From Sipunculus nudus (taxonomy: Eukaryota; Annelida; Sipuncula; Golfingiida; Sipunculidae): a stretch of 64,000 bases of DNA. Both the position numbers and the translations under genes were made by a program. Under the pieces are notes generated by a model, which saw nothing but the letters and a program-made list of their open reading frames with translations, had not been told where the DNA came from and did no database searches. Positions 50,987 through 62,080 of this stretch are shown here, one piece after another; positions within the stretch are counted from its first letter, which is position 1; every line of letters starts with the position of its first letter. Where the stretch lies: NCBI GenBank assembly GCA_026874595.1, contig CM049311.1:32569176-32633175 (forward strand). Reading direction: 5' to 3'.

Positions 50987-52076
50987 GTCGACCGAAGAGC
51001 TGAACTAATGAGCAAAATGAAGGAATCTCTTCTTAAAACAAAGCAAGGAGGAAGTTGGTTGATAAAGTTCTTGAGAACAATAAATATATCAGTTAATCAG
51101 ACAGGTACTTAGAATACTTAATGTTCTAAATTCTTGGAAATGATGTAGGCTAGTTCCCACACCTAGAGTAACTTATGCGGTATGCGGCTGTCCACTTTTG
51201 AAAGTAATTTATTGTCTGCAAACATTTCAGATCGGTGTAATCCGTTTTAGGCGTGTGGCATTTCGGCAATCATTAGATTTATTATTGCTGTTCAAAGAGT
51301 TCAATGAGCAGTATATAATGTAAAATATTGTTGTTCAGCCCCTAGTTACTGATCTCGAGATTGCGATTCAGCTGTAAATGTGTCACACCCCATCGCCGGC
51401 AGACTGTTTCTTCGATAATTCGTGCATAAATCATGTATTTGAACAATGAAGTATCAGGATATAAAGAAATAAGATTTACTTTGAAATGACTTAATTTCAA
51501 TGTTCCGAAACGTGATTGCCTTGCCGTATAAAGTAACTAAGATGAAGGATGTATGGGGTAACAGTTTGTTCTCTCTTTGTTAAAAGCAGATATTTTAAAA
51601 TGTAGGATTTCTCTTATGGCCTTCTATGAAGCTTACATGTAAAAGTTTTGAGTGGTGTACTTGGCTGGACTACTTAAGTGCGTGCTTGACTGTTATCAAA
51701 CTGATATATAAGACAACAAACAATATAAATGAAGTTTATTCCATTTTTTTAATTAATCTGATAAGACAAGTACCAGTACCAGGTTGTTACAAGTTCAAAA
51801 GCACTTGGTTTGACTTGTCACATGGAATTATATCGCAGGTGTTACCAACAGCTACAAATAAAATTTATTCCCTTTATTCTTTTTTTTATCATTATTTTAG
51901 TTGTTTTATTCAGAATCGTCTATAGATACGTATGCATGTTCTCTTCCGTTTATTCTCTGTTATGTACGTGTATATATTGAAAGGATGATTGGATTATCAT
52001 AATTAAGAATAATTCATTATAATTATTCACTTCATATCGGGTTTTAATGTTTTTGTTATTATGTATCACCAACTGA

Positions 52077-52233
52077 ACGAAATTTGGTACTAGCCGAATT
52101 GACGTTGTTTTTAAACCAAATAAATGCATTCAGATGACTAATGTCAAAATATTACAGTGCTGTCTTTACAGATAAGTATGAGAGCCATTAAATAAAAATA
52201 AAGACCAATTGGTTCAGACACGGCTCTTCAAAT
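52077..52233. mobile_element. copy 3-specific insertion of about 157 bp
   Basis: Copies 1 and 2 read straight from ATGTATCACCAACT into CCCAAAGTTATAAAAC. Copy 3 has about 157 extra bases beginning ACGAAATTTGGTAC and ending CGGCTCTTCAAAT. No clear terminal repeat or target duplication, so its class is unknown. Confidence 0.6.
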
Positions 52234-52349
52234 CCCAAAGTTATAAAACAAGAAAATAGAAGAATTCATGGGTTTAGTATTTAACATATAACGAGGAAAA
52301 GACTGCTTAGATATGACTACAAACAATTTGTTCATTTGTTCAATTTGTT

Positions 52350-52800
52350 GATTTCGCCAGGAGGTTATGCGTTCATCCCCGTTCGTTTACGTGTTTGTAT
52401 GTTTGGTCAAAACATAACTCAGGCAATCATGAACGGAATCTCAAGAAATTTTCAGGACATGTCGGGAATGAACCAATAATGAATCGTTTTTATTTTGTTG
52501 TTGATCCGGCACCTGATCTGGATACAGGAACGTTATCAAGGAATGTCCACAATGGTAAAGTCATTCATGCACGAATGGACCTGCGATTATGGGCTGAATA
52601 ACTATATGGAAACACTGATTTTGGGAAATACTACACTAGGGAACCCCCATACGGCCGAGGATTGCATTAGAATTGAGATTTCTAGTATACATATGAACTC
52701 CTATGGATGCGAGATTGTGTTAAAGTTAACTTGGACCGGCAGAACCTGTATAATGCACACCAAGCAGTGATTGTAAAAGTAGGCCAAGTATGTTTCTAAA
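52350..52800 (+). repeat. dispersed invertebrate repeat (CGCCAGGAGGTTATG type)
   Basis: The sequence TTTCGCCAGGAGGTTATG, a GTTTGTATGTTTGG stretch and ATTTTGTTGTTGATCCGG, ending near GGCCGAGGATTGCA, has the layout of a dispersed repeat I recognise from many mollusc and cnidarian genomes (gene-proximal 'aaggaggttatg ... gcggatcc ... ggcggagg'). Two overlapping short frames in it are not genes. It abuts the duplication breakpoint exactly. Confidence 0.6.
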
Positions 52801-53334
52801 TCATATGATTACATAAGATTAGTCGCTCATATTTGGTTTCTCCATCGGTTCATTAGTAAGACAATAATCATGAACAAAAGGGGTAGAAACACAAAGATTT
52901 GCAACCTGACACGTCTTGGCAAGACTTCATGTATTAGAATGTATCATAAAAGTTCCCTCTTCCAAAAATATGTGGTCTGCTGAACGATGTTAACTCTTTC
53001 TGGGGAACATATGTACCCTCCTGCAAGAAGATGTCACCAAAACAATGCTTGCGTCAGGATGATTTGTTATTGCGTCTTGGTCGAGTTTGGTTACATTATG
53101 GTGCAAAACGTGTACATTGTGACGCCAACTTATGCATGGCACCCGTAATAGTGTCGGACAGATAGGATAATACATGTCCCAGCTAAAGAACAGCAGATTA
53201 AAAAAAACCGAGATTTAAAAAAATTCGGTTTATACACATAGAAAAATACTAATTTTTATGATGGAGTGCTTATGGGAATATAACCCTATCAAATGTAAAT
53301 TTCTGGCCCTGAATCCCGACAAATAGACAATATG

Positions 53335-53400
53335 TCGCCAGCTGTGTTGCACTGGTAAGGGAAGTGAAAGAACCTCTCCTAAATGCAATGCAAGGAGGAA
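53335..53400 (-). pseudogene. relic of signal-peptide exon (5' untranslated part only)
   Basis: Minus-strand AGGAGAGGTTCTTTCACTTC, TTACCAGTGCAA and GCGACAT align with the 5' untranslated region of the type A and B exons. The sequence diverges at the start codon (CGACATATTG instead of CGACATGATC), so the leader is lost. Confidence 0.5.
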
Positions 53401-54901
53401 GTTGTATGTTTCAGATTGTAACTAGACTTAACCCTGCACTACTACATTATAAATGGCAGATTTTTGTTAAAGTATTAACATTTTAGGTGATATGGTTTAT
53501 GTGGAGACGCGAGTTTGAAAAGTGCGGAGTCACCTATTTAATAACTTGACGTCTGGGTAACTTCCAAAATCTTGGCATAAAAATGGACTCAACTAAATTT
53601 TTGTTTAACATTTTCATCAATTTTACTATACCTATCATGTATTTATGAGATAATTGACATTAAAAAGCTTAACAAATCAGACAACCCTGTGACTTTGAAA
53701 TATAGGTCAAGCTCACTGAAGCTGGAATAAAGGAAGGCACATTCTGGGTAACAATCAATAAAACCGGATAAAAGGTGGAAGAATAATAAGAAAAAAGAAG
53801 CACATATCTATCTGATTCTCCACTGTGACCGATGTAATTTCTCTCTATTATTTCGGAAAGAACTACAGTCCTGCAAAACAGAAATGAAATTACTTTGTAT
53901 GATTTTTCCAACGGCACACCTGTCAAATGTAGGACATCTCGGGTTGATAACATACAACAAAACAGGAATTTAGTTTAAAGTCACCAAGATAGTTAACACT
54001 TCTGTCAAATTTAGAATGGATGAGCATTTATCTATTGATAGTGAAAGATGTTGGTAACTAAGCTTCGTCGGTACTGAACTCGACACATCCACACATACAC
54101 TTGTACGCCAATAACCAGAAAGCCTAGGCAAGGTTGTTTACGTTTGAATAAAAATAAATTGACGGGGTTACAGAGTAAATATGTAAACTATAGTATAGTA
54201 TATGATATGTTTATCCATCCTCGTTCTGTGTAGCTATATAATCCAGCTGCTGGACCCCGCGGACCCCTCTCTCCCTCTCTCTCACCCACCCCGACATGCA
54301 TTCACGTGTCCGTACTCCTGTTATTAACAACAGCTATTCCATATGTGATGAATCAAGTGATTCATTGTTTACAGTTAAACCAATACGCGTATATGGAGTG
54401 CTGTGTTAGTTTAAAGCCAGTCAGCTATTCATCTGCCTTATCTGTTGAAATTTATGTGATATTTTGCTGACTGTGTACATATTAATGAACCGTTGGTAAA
54501 TCCTGAAAAGAAGAACACCTCTGTGACGGATATATGAGCTTGTGTATATACAAGCTGTTAGTAAAGATGGTACATGCGCCAATTCTAATCAACAGCTACA
54601 GAAAAACCATCTACACCTGAAGCCGTCAAAGCGATGCACACGTGACTGATTTCCCTGTCATGACAAATAGACACAAAGAAATGTCTTTACGTCGTCTCTA
54701 TCTATACCTTATGCGTCATGCAAGTTTTTTTATACACGCCTTTCTTTTTTCTCTCATGATTACTGGGCGGCTAATTATATATACAAGAAATTGATGTTGC
54801 TCATATAGGAAAAGTAGTCATGAATTAAGTATAATCTGCCCAAACTTAAAACCCGCGAAGTCGAAAATAGGTTTTTAATTTCAAATTTTTCTGGTGATAT
54901 A

Positions 54902-54949
<48 letters not shown>
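53401..54949. other. no gene recognised
   Basis: AT-rich, with a short pyrimidine run near 54,268-54,285 and a (TA)n tract at 54,903-54,953. Short open frames lack support. Confidence 0.5.
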
Positions 54950-54956
<7 letters not shown>

Positions 54957-54959
54957 CTT

Positions 54960-56260
54960 GACTTTGAACTTTAATCTATTTTAGAAAATACACATACGGC
55001 TTTCACAAACACCTCAATATGTGCTTTTGGTAAGTTACAAAGTGATTCCTGCAAGACTATGGCCTGTAAAATGCTATATGTAAGACGCAAAAACCAGCAT
55101 GAAGGCGAAATTGAGAACAACTGACAAACAGACGGACATACTGACAAAGAAACAAAAAGTGGAGGGCAGATGACTAGACCAGGTCATGGAAAGACGACGA
55201 CAAAGAAAATGAGCCATAGTTTGTAAAAAATGGGACCAACAGATTTTAAGGAAAATAAAATTTTGATATATTTTGATATGTTTTGATATGATGAATAATA
55301 TACATACGGCTTCCATAAATCGTTCCAATATACGATATGTGTAGGTTACAAAGTGATTCCTGCAAAACCGTGGCCTGTAGAATGCTGTATGTCACAGGCT
55401 AGAACCTGATAGCTCGCGAAATTGAGGACAACTGACAAACGGAAAGTCCTACTGACAAACTGACAGTTTGGGCAAGTTACCAGATCATTTCATAAAAAAA
55501 ATGACAAAGAGGAAGAAAATGAACCAAAGTTTGTGAAGACAGGACCAATATTGACAAAGTTATTAGGAAAATAAGTTTTTTTGATCTTGATTCTGCACTT
55601 AAATCTAATTAAATAATACATATACGGCTTTTATAAATCGTTCCAATGAACGATATGTGTAAGTTACAAAGTAATTCCTGCTATGCTGTGACCTGTAGAA
55701 TGCTTTATTTAAGACGCAAGAACCAGCGAGCAGGAGAAATTGAGGAAAACTGACAGACACACTGACAAAGTGACACAAAGTGGAGGCAAGTTTACTAGAC
55801 CAAATCATGAAGAAAATGAAAAGGAAGAATAGGAGCCATAGTTTGTGGAAAGTAGACTAAAAATAACAAAGTTACCATGAACATAAGATTTTGATATGTT
55901 TTGATGACCTTTACCTCGAACTTTGATCTAAAATAATACATATACGGCTACCAAAAATCGTTCCGATACATATATTTTTAGGTTACAAAGTTATTCCTGC
56001 AGAGCTGTGTCCTGTAGAATGCTATATGTAAGGCGCAAGAACCAGCAAGCAGGCGAAATTGAGAAACACTGACAAACAGACAGGCATACTGACAAAGTGA
56101 CACTAGTTTGAGACAAGTTGACTAAACCAGATCATGCGGAAGACCAAGAGGAAGATAAGGAGTCTAACTTTGTGAAAAATATGTCTTATATAATTGCCGC
56201 AAAATTGTGGCCTGTAGAGTGGACACAAACAAACAGACAAACAGACATACTGAACTGACC
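54960..56260. repeat. tandem repeat array, period about 310-320 bp, four copies plus a partial
   Basis: The block CATACGGCTT-(C/T)-A-AAA starts near 54,993, 55,303, 55,621 and 55,941. Each unit also contains GTTACAAAG-GATTCCTGC, GGCC/ACCTGTAGAATGC, and a run of CTGACAAAC repeats. A fifth, truncated unit begins near 56,195. Confidence 0.85.
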
Positions 56261-56534
56261 AACCTGCTTGCCGAAATCGAATATTTTTGGAAAGCAAAAC
56301 CCTCATTTAAAGAAAATATATTGACACACCAGATATGTTTAATTTACAGGAAGTTTAGATTTTTTGCCTTAAATATTAAGGTATACGCAAATATATTTGT
56401 CTAAAACCTTTTGCATAGTCCTGTACACGAATGGAAATAAACTTAACCGGGCGCAGTCAGTGTCACAAAACATAAATGTAATCTTTTTGTGTTTCTTCTT
56501 TCATGTGTTTTCTCATTTGTTATTGCGCAAGACC

Positions 56535-56945
56535 GGACCTTCCGTGGCTCAGGGGTAGGGCACAGGACTCAAAGGCGGGGGATCGTGAGTTCGAGTCCCA
56601 GCCGAAGCGGTGAGATTTTCACGGTCGGCCCCCACCCAGGGTGAGCGCTGTGCAGGCTCCATGGGAAGGCCGTGCACAACAGCCGATATTCACATACTAG
56701 CGAGTGCGTTTTTCGGGGGTTCCTTGGTGGTATGACCAAGGAATGCGGTCGATTACGCAACCAGGTCCCGTAGGTGCAGTAGTCACCGGGCCAGGTTGAC
56801 GCTAGGATATAAAATGGAAGGAAGCGTGTGATACTGCTCTGTCACGTAGTCCGAAACCGGAATGGAATTCTGCAGATGTACATATACGTAGTAAAGTTAG
56901 CATTAAAAAATGGAAGCAGTTACCTCCACCAAAAAAAAAAAAAAA
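56535..56945 (+). mobile_element. tRNA-derived SINE (free-standing copy)
   Basis: The head carries an A box (GTGGCTCAGGGGTAG) and a B box (GAGTTCGAGTCCC) at tRNA-like spacing. The same body as the copies in the triplicated units follows, ending TTACCTCCACC and 15 A. It lacks a foldable complete tRNA, so it is a SINE, not a tRNA gene. Confidence 0.88.
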
Positions 56946-57188
56946 TAGATCGGACCTCTGGTCACGCAGTCCTTCTACTACAGTGACTCACGGTTCAGCC
57001 ACGGCAAGCCAGAACGTGGCACTGTCAGGAATGAACGTAATGAAACTGAAGCCCACTTTCTCGTGGCCTTCGTGGCACGTTCTTCCCAGGTTGGCTTGTC
57101 ATAGAAGAACGTGGGTAGGCATCGTTCTTCCCAGTGCTCGCCACGGTCTCGCTACGTTCTCCTACGGCAGAGTCACGGTTACCACGTT

Positions 57189-57456
57189 CAGTCACGTTTT
57201 CCATGGTATCATACGGCAGTGGACCAAGTTCTGAGATTTCAAGAGGATTTACCATGGTAAAAATCAGTTCCCTGATCCTCTTTGAAATGTTCAAAACGGA
57301 TAGAACAGAACGCGGTCCCTGTCATAAAAATGAAGCCCGTGGACCTCGATAGAACTAAATTGGCGTGTCAAACCCTTGAAGCTGGGCCACGGTAAATCCT
57401 CTTGTCACCCCAGAACGTGGTCCTTTGCCGTAGGATTCCGTAGGAAAACGTGACTG
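57189..57456. repeat. imperfect inverted repeat (hairpin)
   Basis: CAGTCACGTTTTCC...TACGGCA..GGACCA-GTTCTG...CAAGAGGATTTACC occurs on plus at 57,189-57,257 and on minus at 57,456-57,389, with a spacer of about 130 bp. The surroundings (56,990-57,180) have further scattered CACGTTC and GAACGTG words. Possibly a MITE. Confidence 0.6.
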
Positions 57457-58460
57457 AACATAGTTGCTTATAGAAAGAGGAGTTAAACGCCACGAACAGG
57501 CCACTATAGGTATAGCTTTACAGAATAACCTTCTCTTAGAATAAACAACATCCGATTAGACAGAAGTTACACGACCATGCGCATGCGCGAGGAGTAAAAG
57601 TGTCAGGTCAGTGCACTGACCGTCTAAGCGGGCATTGATATATTCTATTAAAAGACCGTAAGCTGATTTTGTTAATTAAGAGTGACAGAGGGTAGATGTA
57701 ATACTAGTCAGTATGCAGCTGCCCAGGTCACGTGTTATACAAGTCAATATATATAGAAACATCCAACGATTGTTCGGTCAGTGTCCTCCGGCTCAGCTGA
57801 TATTGTGCAAAACCCATCTTGACCACATATATTTCTCACTGTTAAATTCTCATGAAATGTATGCATTTCCTCAGTTTTCGTCTTCCTTTTTATCTCCCTT
57901 CACAAACAGTGTAACACTAAGGAGACATTTTACGGGTTTTACGGTATCGCAACTCCGACTTTTCAGGGATCTTTTTGGGGAGGGGGAGGGCAACGTCTAC
58001 AGAATGTATGTTGTTCACTGTACTGCCATTTGGAATATTAAAGTATAAAATCTTGCCCAAAAAGTAACAAATTGTCTGGAAAAGTATGAAAAAGTATAAA
58101 TCAATGAGAAATTACGCACTTTTTGTACAATTTTACATCTTGTTATACTTTTAAACAAGCTTCACGTTTGAAATTTGCAGTCATAGCATGACTCTTCAGT
58201 ATTCCATATATCCAAAGATTTTTTTTATATTAGAAAGATAAAAAAATGTAAACACATGTAAAATGCCATTTTTAATTAAATATAGTGGGTATGTCTGCAG
58301 CACTCGATAAATTCATGTAAATAGTATAAAATCACTACCTAAAAATGAGGACTAGATGAATAAAAGTGTAAAAAAAAGTATTGGCTTCTGAAAAAAGTAT
58401 GTGAAAGGAAAAAATAGGTCTTTTTTTGAGAAAAAGAACTATTAAAAATATAGTGGCAGC
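57457..58460. other. no gene recognised
   Basis: Contains an open frame at 57,713-58,048 (+) with no recognisable motif, then AAAAGTAT-rich sequence (58,040-58,400). Confidence 0.4.
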
Positions 58461-58539
58461 ACTTTCATTACCATTTTCTATGGATTATAGTAGGACGCAG
58501 GTCTCAGAGCTTGGAAATTGTTCAAATCACAGCTGAGAG

Positions 58540-58640
58540 GTGAGCGCTCTGCATTCCACAGGCGCGTATCACTCACAAACGAGTGCGACTTTAGAGAGAT
58601 CCTCGATGCTATAACCCAGAAATAGGAGTGTTCTATTTGG
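58540..58640 (+). mobile_element. degraded SINE fragment
   Basis: GGTGAGCGCTCTGCA, TATCACTCACAAACGAGTGCG and CCTCGATGCTATAACCCAG correspond to the body of the SINE at 56,535. Confidence 0.5.
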
Positions 58641-58871
58641 TTGTTGTAATGCTCTGTTCAGAGATTTAATTAACCCTTAAAAATTTAACTGTCCTTATAT
58701 ATGTAAGGCAGTTAGGTAATGACCATCAGGTGGTGACATCACCCGTTCTGACCACACAGACGGTCATGCATGCGTATACTGTCAAGTTATAATGTCAGGT
58801 CAATGTTCGTTTAATTGATTTACTTTATAAAACACCCAAAGCTGATACAATGATTGAGAGCAGCGGGGTTT

Positions 58872-58934
<63 letters not shown>

Positions 58935-59189
58935 GGGTCGAAATAATCAAATTTGGTTACATTCCCTCGCAGGAATGCAACAATTTTCTTAGCATTCCCA
59001 CCAGACCTATCACATTCCCTCAGAAACTTTGTTTAAATATCAAAAGCTTTTAGCTGAAAAAAAAGCGTAAGCAATATCCCTATGACTACAAAGATAACAC
59101 TTAATTTAGATATGGAAATGTAAATATATTAAAAACGAACAACAAGGGTATCTTAATGACTTGTTGGAGCAAAAGAAAAAGGATCATCT

Positions 59190-60077
59190 CATGCACAGGC
59201 ACTCGTTTCCAGCACTAAAATGGCTTAGAAACCGTAAGCACGTTGAGTATGCGCGATATACCAGTTAGAAAAGAACAAGGTAATGAACTCCACCGCTACG
59301 CGGGCAAGACAACTTTTTTTCACAAGTCCGAATTCCGGAGAATTATCCGCTTCACAAGCATGATCGCGCGCCTTTTTGTTGAAAACTAATTTATACACAA
59401 GATTAAACTTCCAAAAATAAAAGTTCTTCACATTAACTGCGAAATCCAGTACGTTTATTCCAGCTTTGACACGGTATTTTGTCATGTATACATTTACTAG
59501 TTGCGGAAGCTGACGTCACCCCGGGCTGAATGGATTTCCCCCTGAACTGGGCGCTGTGATTGGCTGCATGGTACCAGTCGTTTTCTACATCTCTTTTGGG
59601 CGCACTATTCAAACAGCTGTCAAATGGTCAATGAAGTTGAAAATCAGTGGGCATGGCATGCAAACACAACCAGGACCATTATGTCACTTGTTTTGTATAC
59701 ATTAACGTCTGTTCTATAACCATAACATACATTAAGCCCGGGATGACGTCAACTTCCGCAACTAGTAAATGTATACATGACAAATGACCGTGTCAGAGCT
59801 GGAATAAACGTGCTGGAATTCGCGGTTAGTGTGAAGAACTTTTATTTTTGGAAGTTTAATCTTGTGTATAAATTAGTTTTCAACAAAAAGGCGCGCGATC
59901 ATGCTTGTGAAGCGGATAATTCTCCGGAATTCGGACTAATGAAAAAAAAGTTGTCTTGCCCGCGTAGCGGTGGAGTTCATTACCTTGTTCTTTTCTAACT
60001 GGTATATCGCGCATACTCAACGTGCTTTCGGTTTCTAAGCCATTTTAGTGCTAGAAACGAATGCCTGTGATCTCATG
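59190..60077. mobile_element. foldback element with 340-bp inverted arms
   Basis: The left arm 59,190-59,527 and right arm 59,734-60,077 are near-perfect inverse copies, outer end near ATGCACAGGCACTCG and inner end GACGTCA-CCCGGGCT, separated by about 206 bp. Both arms contain the same open frame (FYFWKFNLVYKLVFNKKARD) on opposite strands; it is a by-product of the repeat. Confidence 0.85.
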
Positions 60078-60164
60078 CATCATGCTCTGACAAAGTTCAC
60101 CATATATAAAAAAAACTTCAAAATACAAATGGTATTCAGTGAAATGCATTTCTTGTAGGGTTGG

Positions 60165-60350
60165 GGTCAAATACGTATTTGTAGTCAAATACAGCTACAT
60201 TGTGTATTTGCATGTAGGCCTATTTGCATTTGTGTTGTATACAATTATAATATTTGCATTTGCATTTGTATTTGGCCTCCGTACTGGATGTTTTTAATCA
60301 AATACTATACAAATACATGTAAATGTGTTGCCTGCATGCGAGACCCGCAT
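60165..60350. repeat. CAAATAC-rich repeat (possible hAT-related terminal sequence)
   Basis: GGGTTGGGGTCAAATACG followed by many CAAATAC and ATTTGCATTTG words. It resembles terminal sequences of invertebrate hAT elements; boundaries unclear. Confidence 0.4.
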
Positions 60351-62062
60351 ATTTGGAAAGGGTACCTAGGGGAAAAATTTGCATGAATGTATTGTACCCG
60401 GGATCAAAATGAATGTCCCCGCCAAAGTCAAATGACACACGTGACCCAAGAGAAACTCAAGTGCAGAGGGTACGTTCGGACAAGCTTTGTTTTTTTTTCG
60501 TTCACAATATTTGAAAAAAAAATAACAGTAGTAATGTTGATTTTTAGATAATAAATTGTTGGTTTATCACCTCAGATTTTCTTTTGATGCGGTCCACTCA
60601 TCTTGAACAAGTACCTGATATCCAGGTTTGAAACCCTTGTTTACCAAACCGCTGGCACTTTTTACTACAAATATGCACCATAGGTGCCCGCACCAGAGAT
60701 AAGGGCCATTTTAACAACGCGTCCCTACGGCTGCTGACATGTGAGGCGTTTGGAAAAATTCCGTTGGAATAAATGGACATCGTTTTTATTCAATCGGACG
60801 GCGATTTTCATCAGTGCCCGTTTTAACATCAATCACATCATGAAACATATTTTTCATTAATTAATAAGCGTGTGATTTCAGTTGATCATCAAACCAGGGT
60901 TGCCCGTAATTTTTGATCGGGCCCGAATAATGTGGAGGTACAAGCCCGGGCCCGTAAAAAGTCTGCCTTCATGTGCTAGAATAACAGCCCTCTATTAAAT
61001 TCTTACACTCCTTCGTTTCATGTGGAAGGTGTTCTTTGTTTCCATAATGAAATGTATTACCAGACGTAGCCGATAATTTAATTTGAGCCTGTAAAATTAG
61101 TCTGATTTTGCCTATATTCGTGGAACGACAGATACACTCTCGTATGTAAGAGGGAAAAAAAATGCCGGTAAACCGCTCCCAAATTTCGTCACTCGGGCGA
61201 AACAGCCTGCGGGCATCATCAGCCAGAGATGAATGAAATTTGACATATTATGCACAAATATTTATAAAAAATAGGCGAATCGCGGAAAAACATTAAGAAA
61301 TTAGAAATCGTTCTCATTTGATTACAAATAAAGCGCAAGCTTAACGCTGTCGCATTATAATGCTCATCTTTCATACTGTCAACCTGTCGTTGTTGGCAAT
61401 AAGGCCGAATAGAAACCATGTGACACGTTGATTTGCATAAATCCGTGCCGCGTGCATAGATTCTTGTGGTTGGCGGAGCGATGACGTGTCATTTATAGAG
61501 AGCCAATAAGAGATTCGTTGTAAAAATCCAACCCGCGTGACTTCATTCATGACAATTTTGGCGGGAAAATATTCGCTGACATCGCGTTGCCTCAGTGGTT
61601 ATGAATATTTTTTTACTGCTAAGATAACGGCGCCACCGTGCATTTATAAAACAAATGAGGAAGGACTATATAATGGAACCTGCATCTGACGATGTCTAGT
61701 GCACGATCTCCAAAAATTAGATGTTTGTTATTGCAAGAATTGCGTGATTTCTTCAGTTCTGTAACGATCATGACAGGGTATTAGAAGCAGGTCAGTTTCT
61801 GACAAATCATCCTGTATACCGGCCACAACTGATCAGGACACGCATAAAATTAAAGCAACTGCGTATACCGTCTATTTTTGGTAGTGTTTCTTTTTAACTG
61901 CCTTCCTTTACGTAAATTTTATAAACGACCTGTAAAATAAACTCAATTAATTCTTTGATTATAGGCTGGCATTCCCGATCGGGAATTCAATGAAAAATAC
62001 AGCATTCCCTCCGTGAATATTGCCCTCCTCGGGAATGCGGGAATGCAATAAATCGAGGCCTG
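60351..62062. other. remaining interior of the hAT-like element, no gene recognised
   Basis: GC-richer patches near 60,900-60,960 (GGGCCCG words) and near 61,560-61,640, but no open frame with transposase motifs. Confidence 0.4.
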
Positions 62063-62080
62063 ATATATATATATATATAT

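Larger units (their letters stand above)
41428..52349. repeat. segmental tandem duplication, copy 3 (10,922 bp)
   Basis: Same content and order as copy 1, and it shares copy 1's two internal deletions. It has a private insertion of about 157 bp near 52,077-52,233. At its right end it meets a dispersed repeat directly after CAATTTGTT. Confidence 0.95.
58932..62062. mobile_element. hAT-like element of 3.1 kb inserted in a (TA)n tract
   Basis: The left end CAGGGGTCGAAATAA and the right end (minus) CAGGCCTCGATTTATTGC are imperfect terminal inverted repeats of CAG type, as in hAT transposons. Both ends abut (TA)n (58,876-58,931 and 62,063-62,080), so the target duplication is hidden in the repeat. 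Sub-terminal GCATTCCC/GGGAATGC words occur near both ends. No transposase frame was seen; nested elements fill the interior. Confidence 0.6.

Noticed and set aside
56541-56612. tRNA gene
   Set aside because: A and B boxes are present but no complete cloverleaf, and it is followed by a repeated SINE body and A-tail.
58850-59053. Frame beginning with repeated Tyr-Ile
   Set aside because: Reads through a (TA)n microsatellite; similar frames at 28,240 and 45,115 have the same cause.
59225-59998. Pair of related short proteins on opposite strands
   Set aside because: They are the two arms of one inverted repeat; no start context or splice sites of their own.
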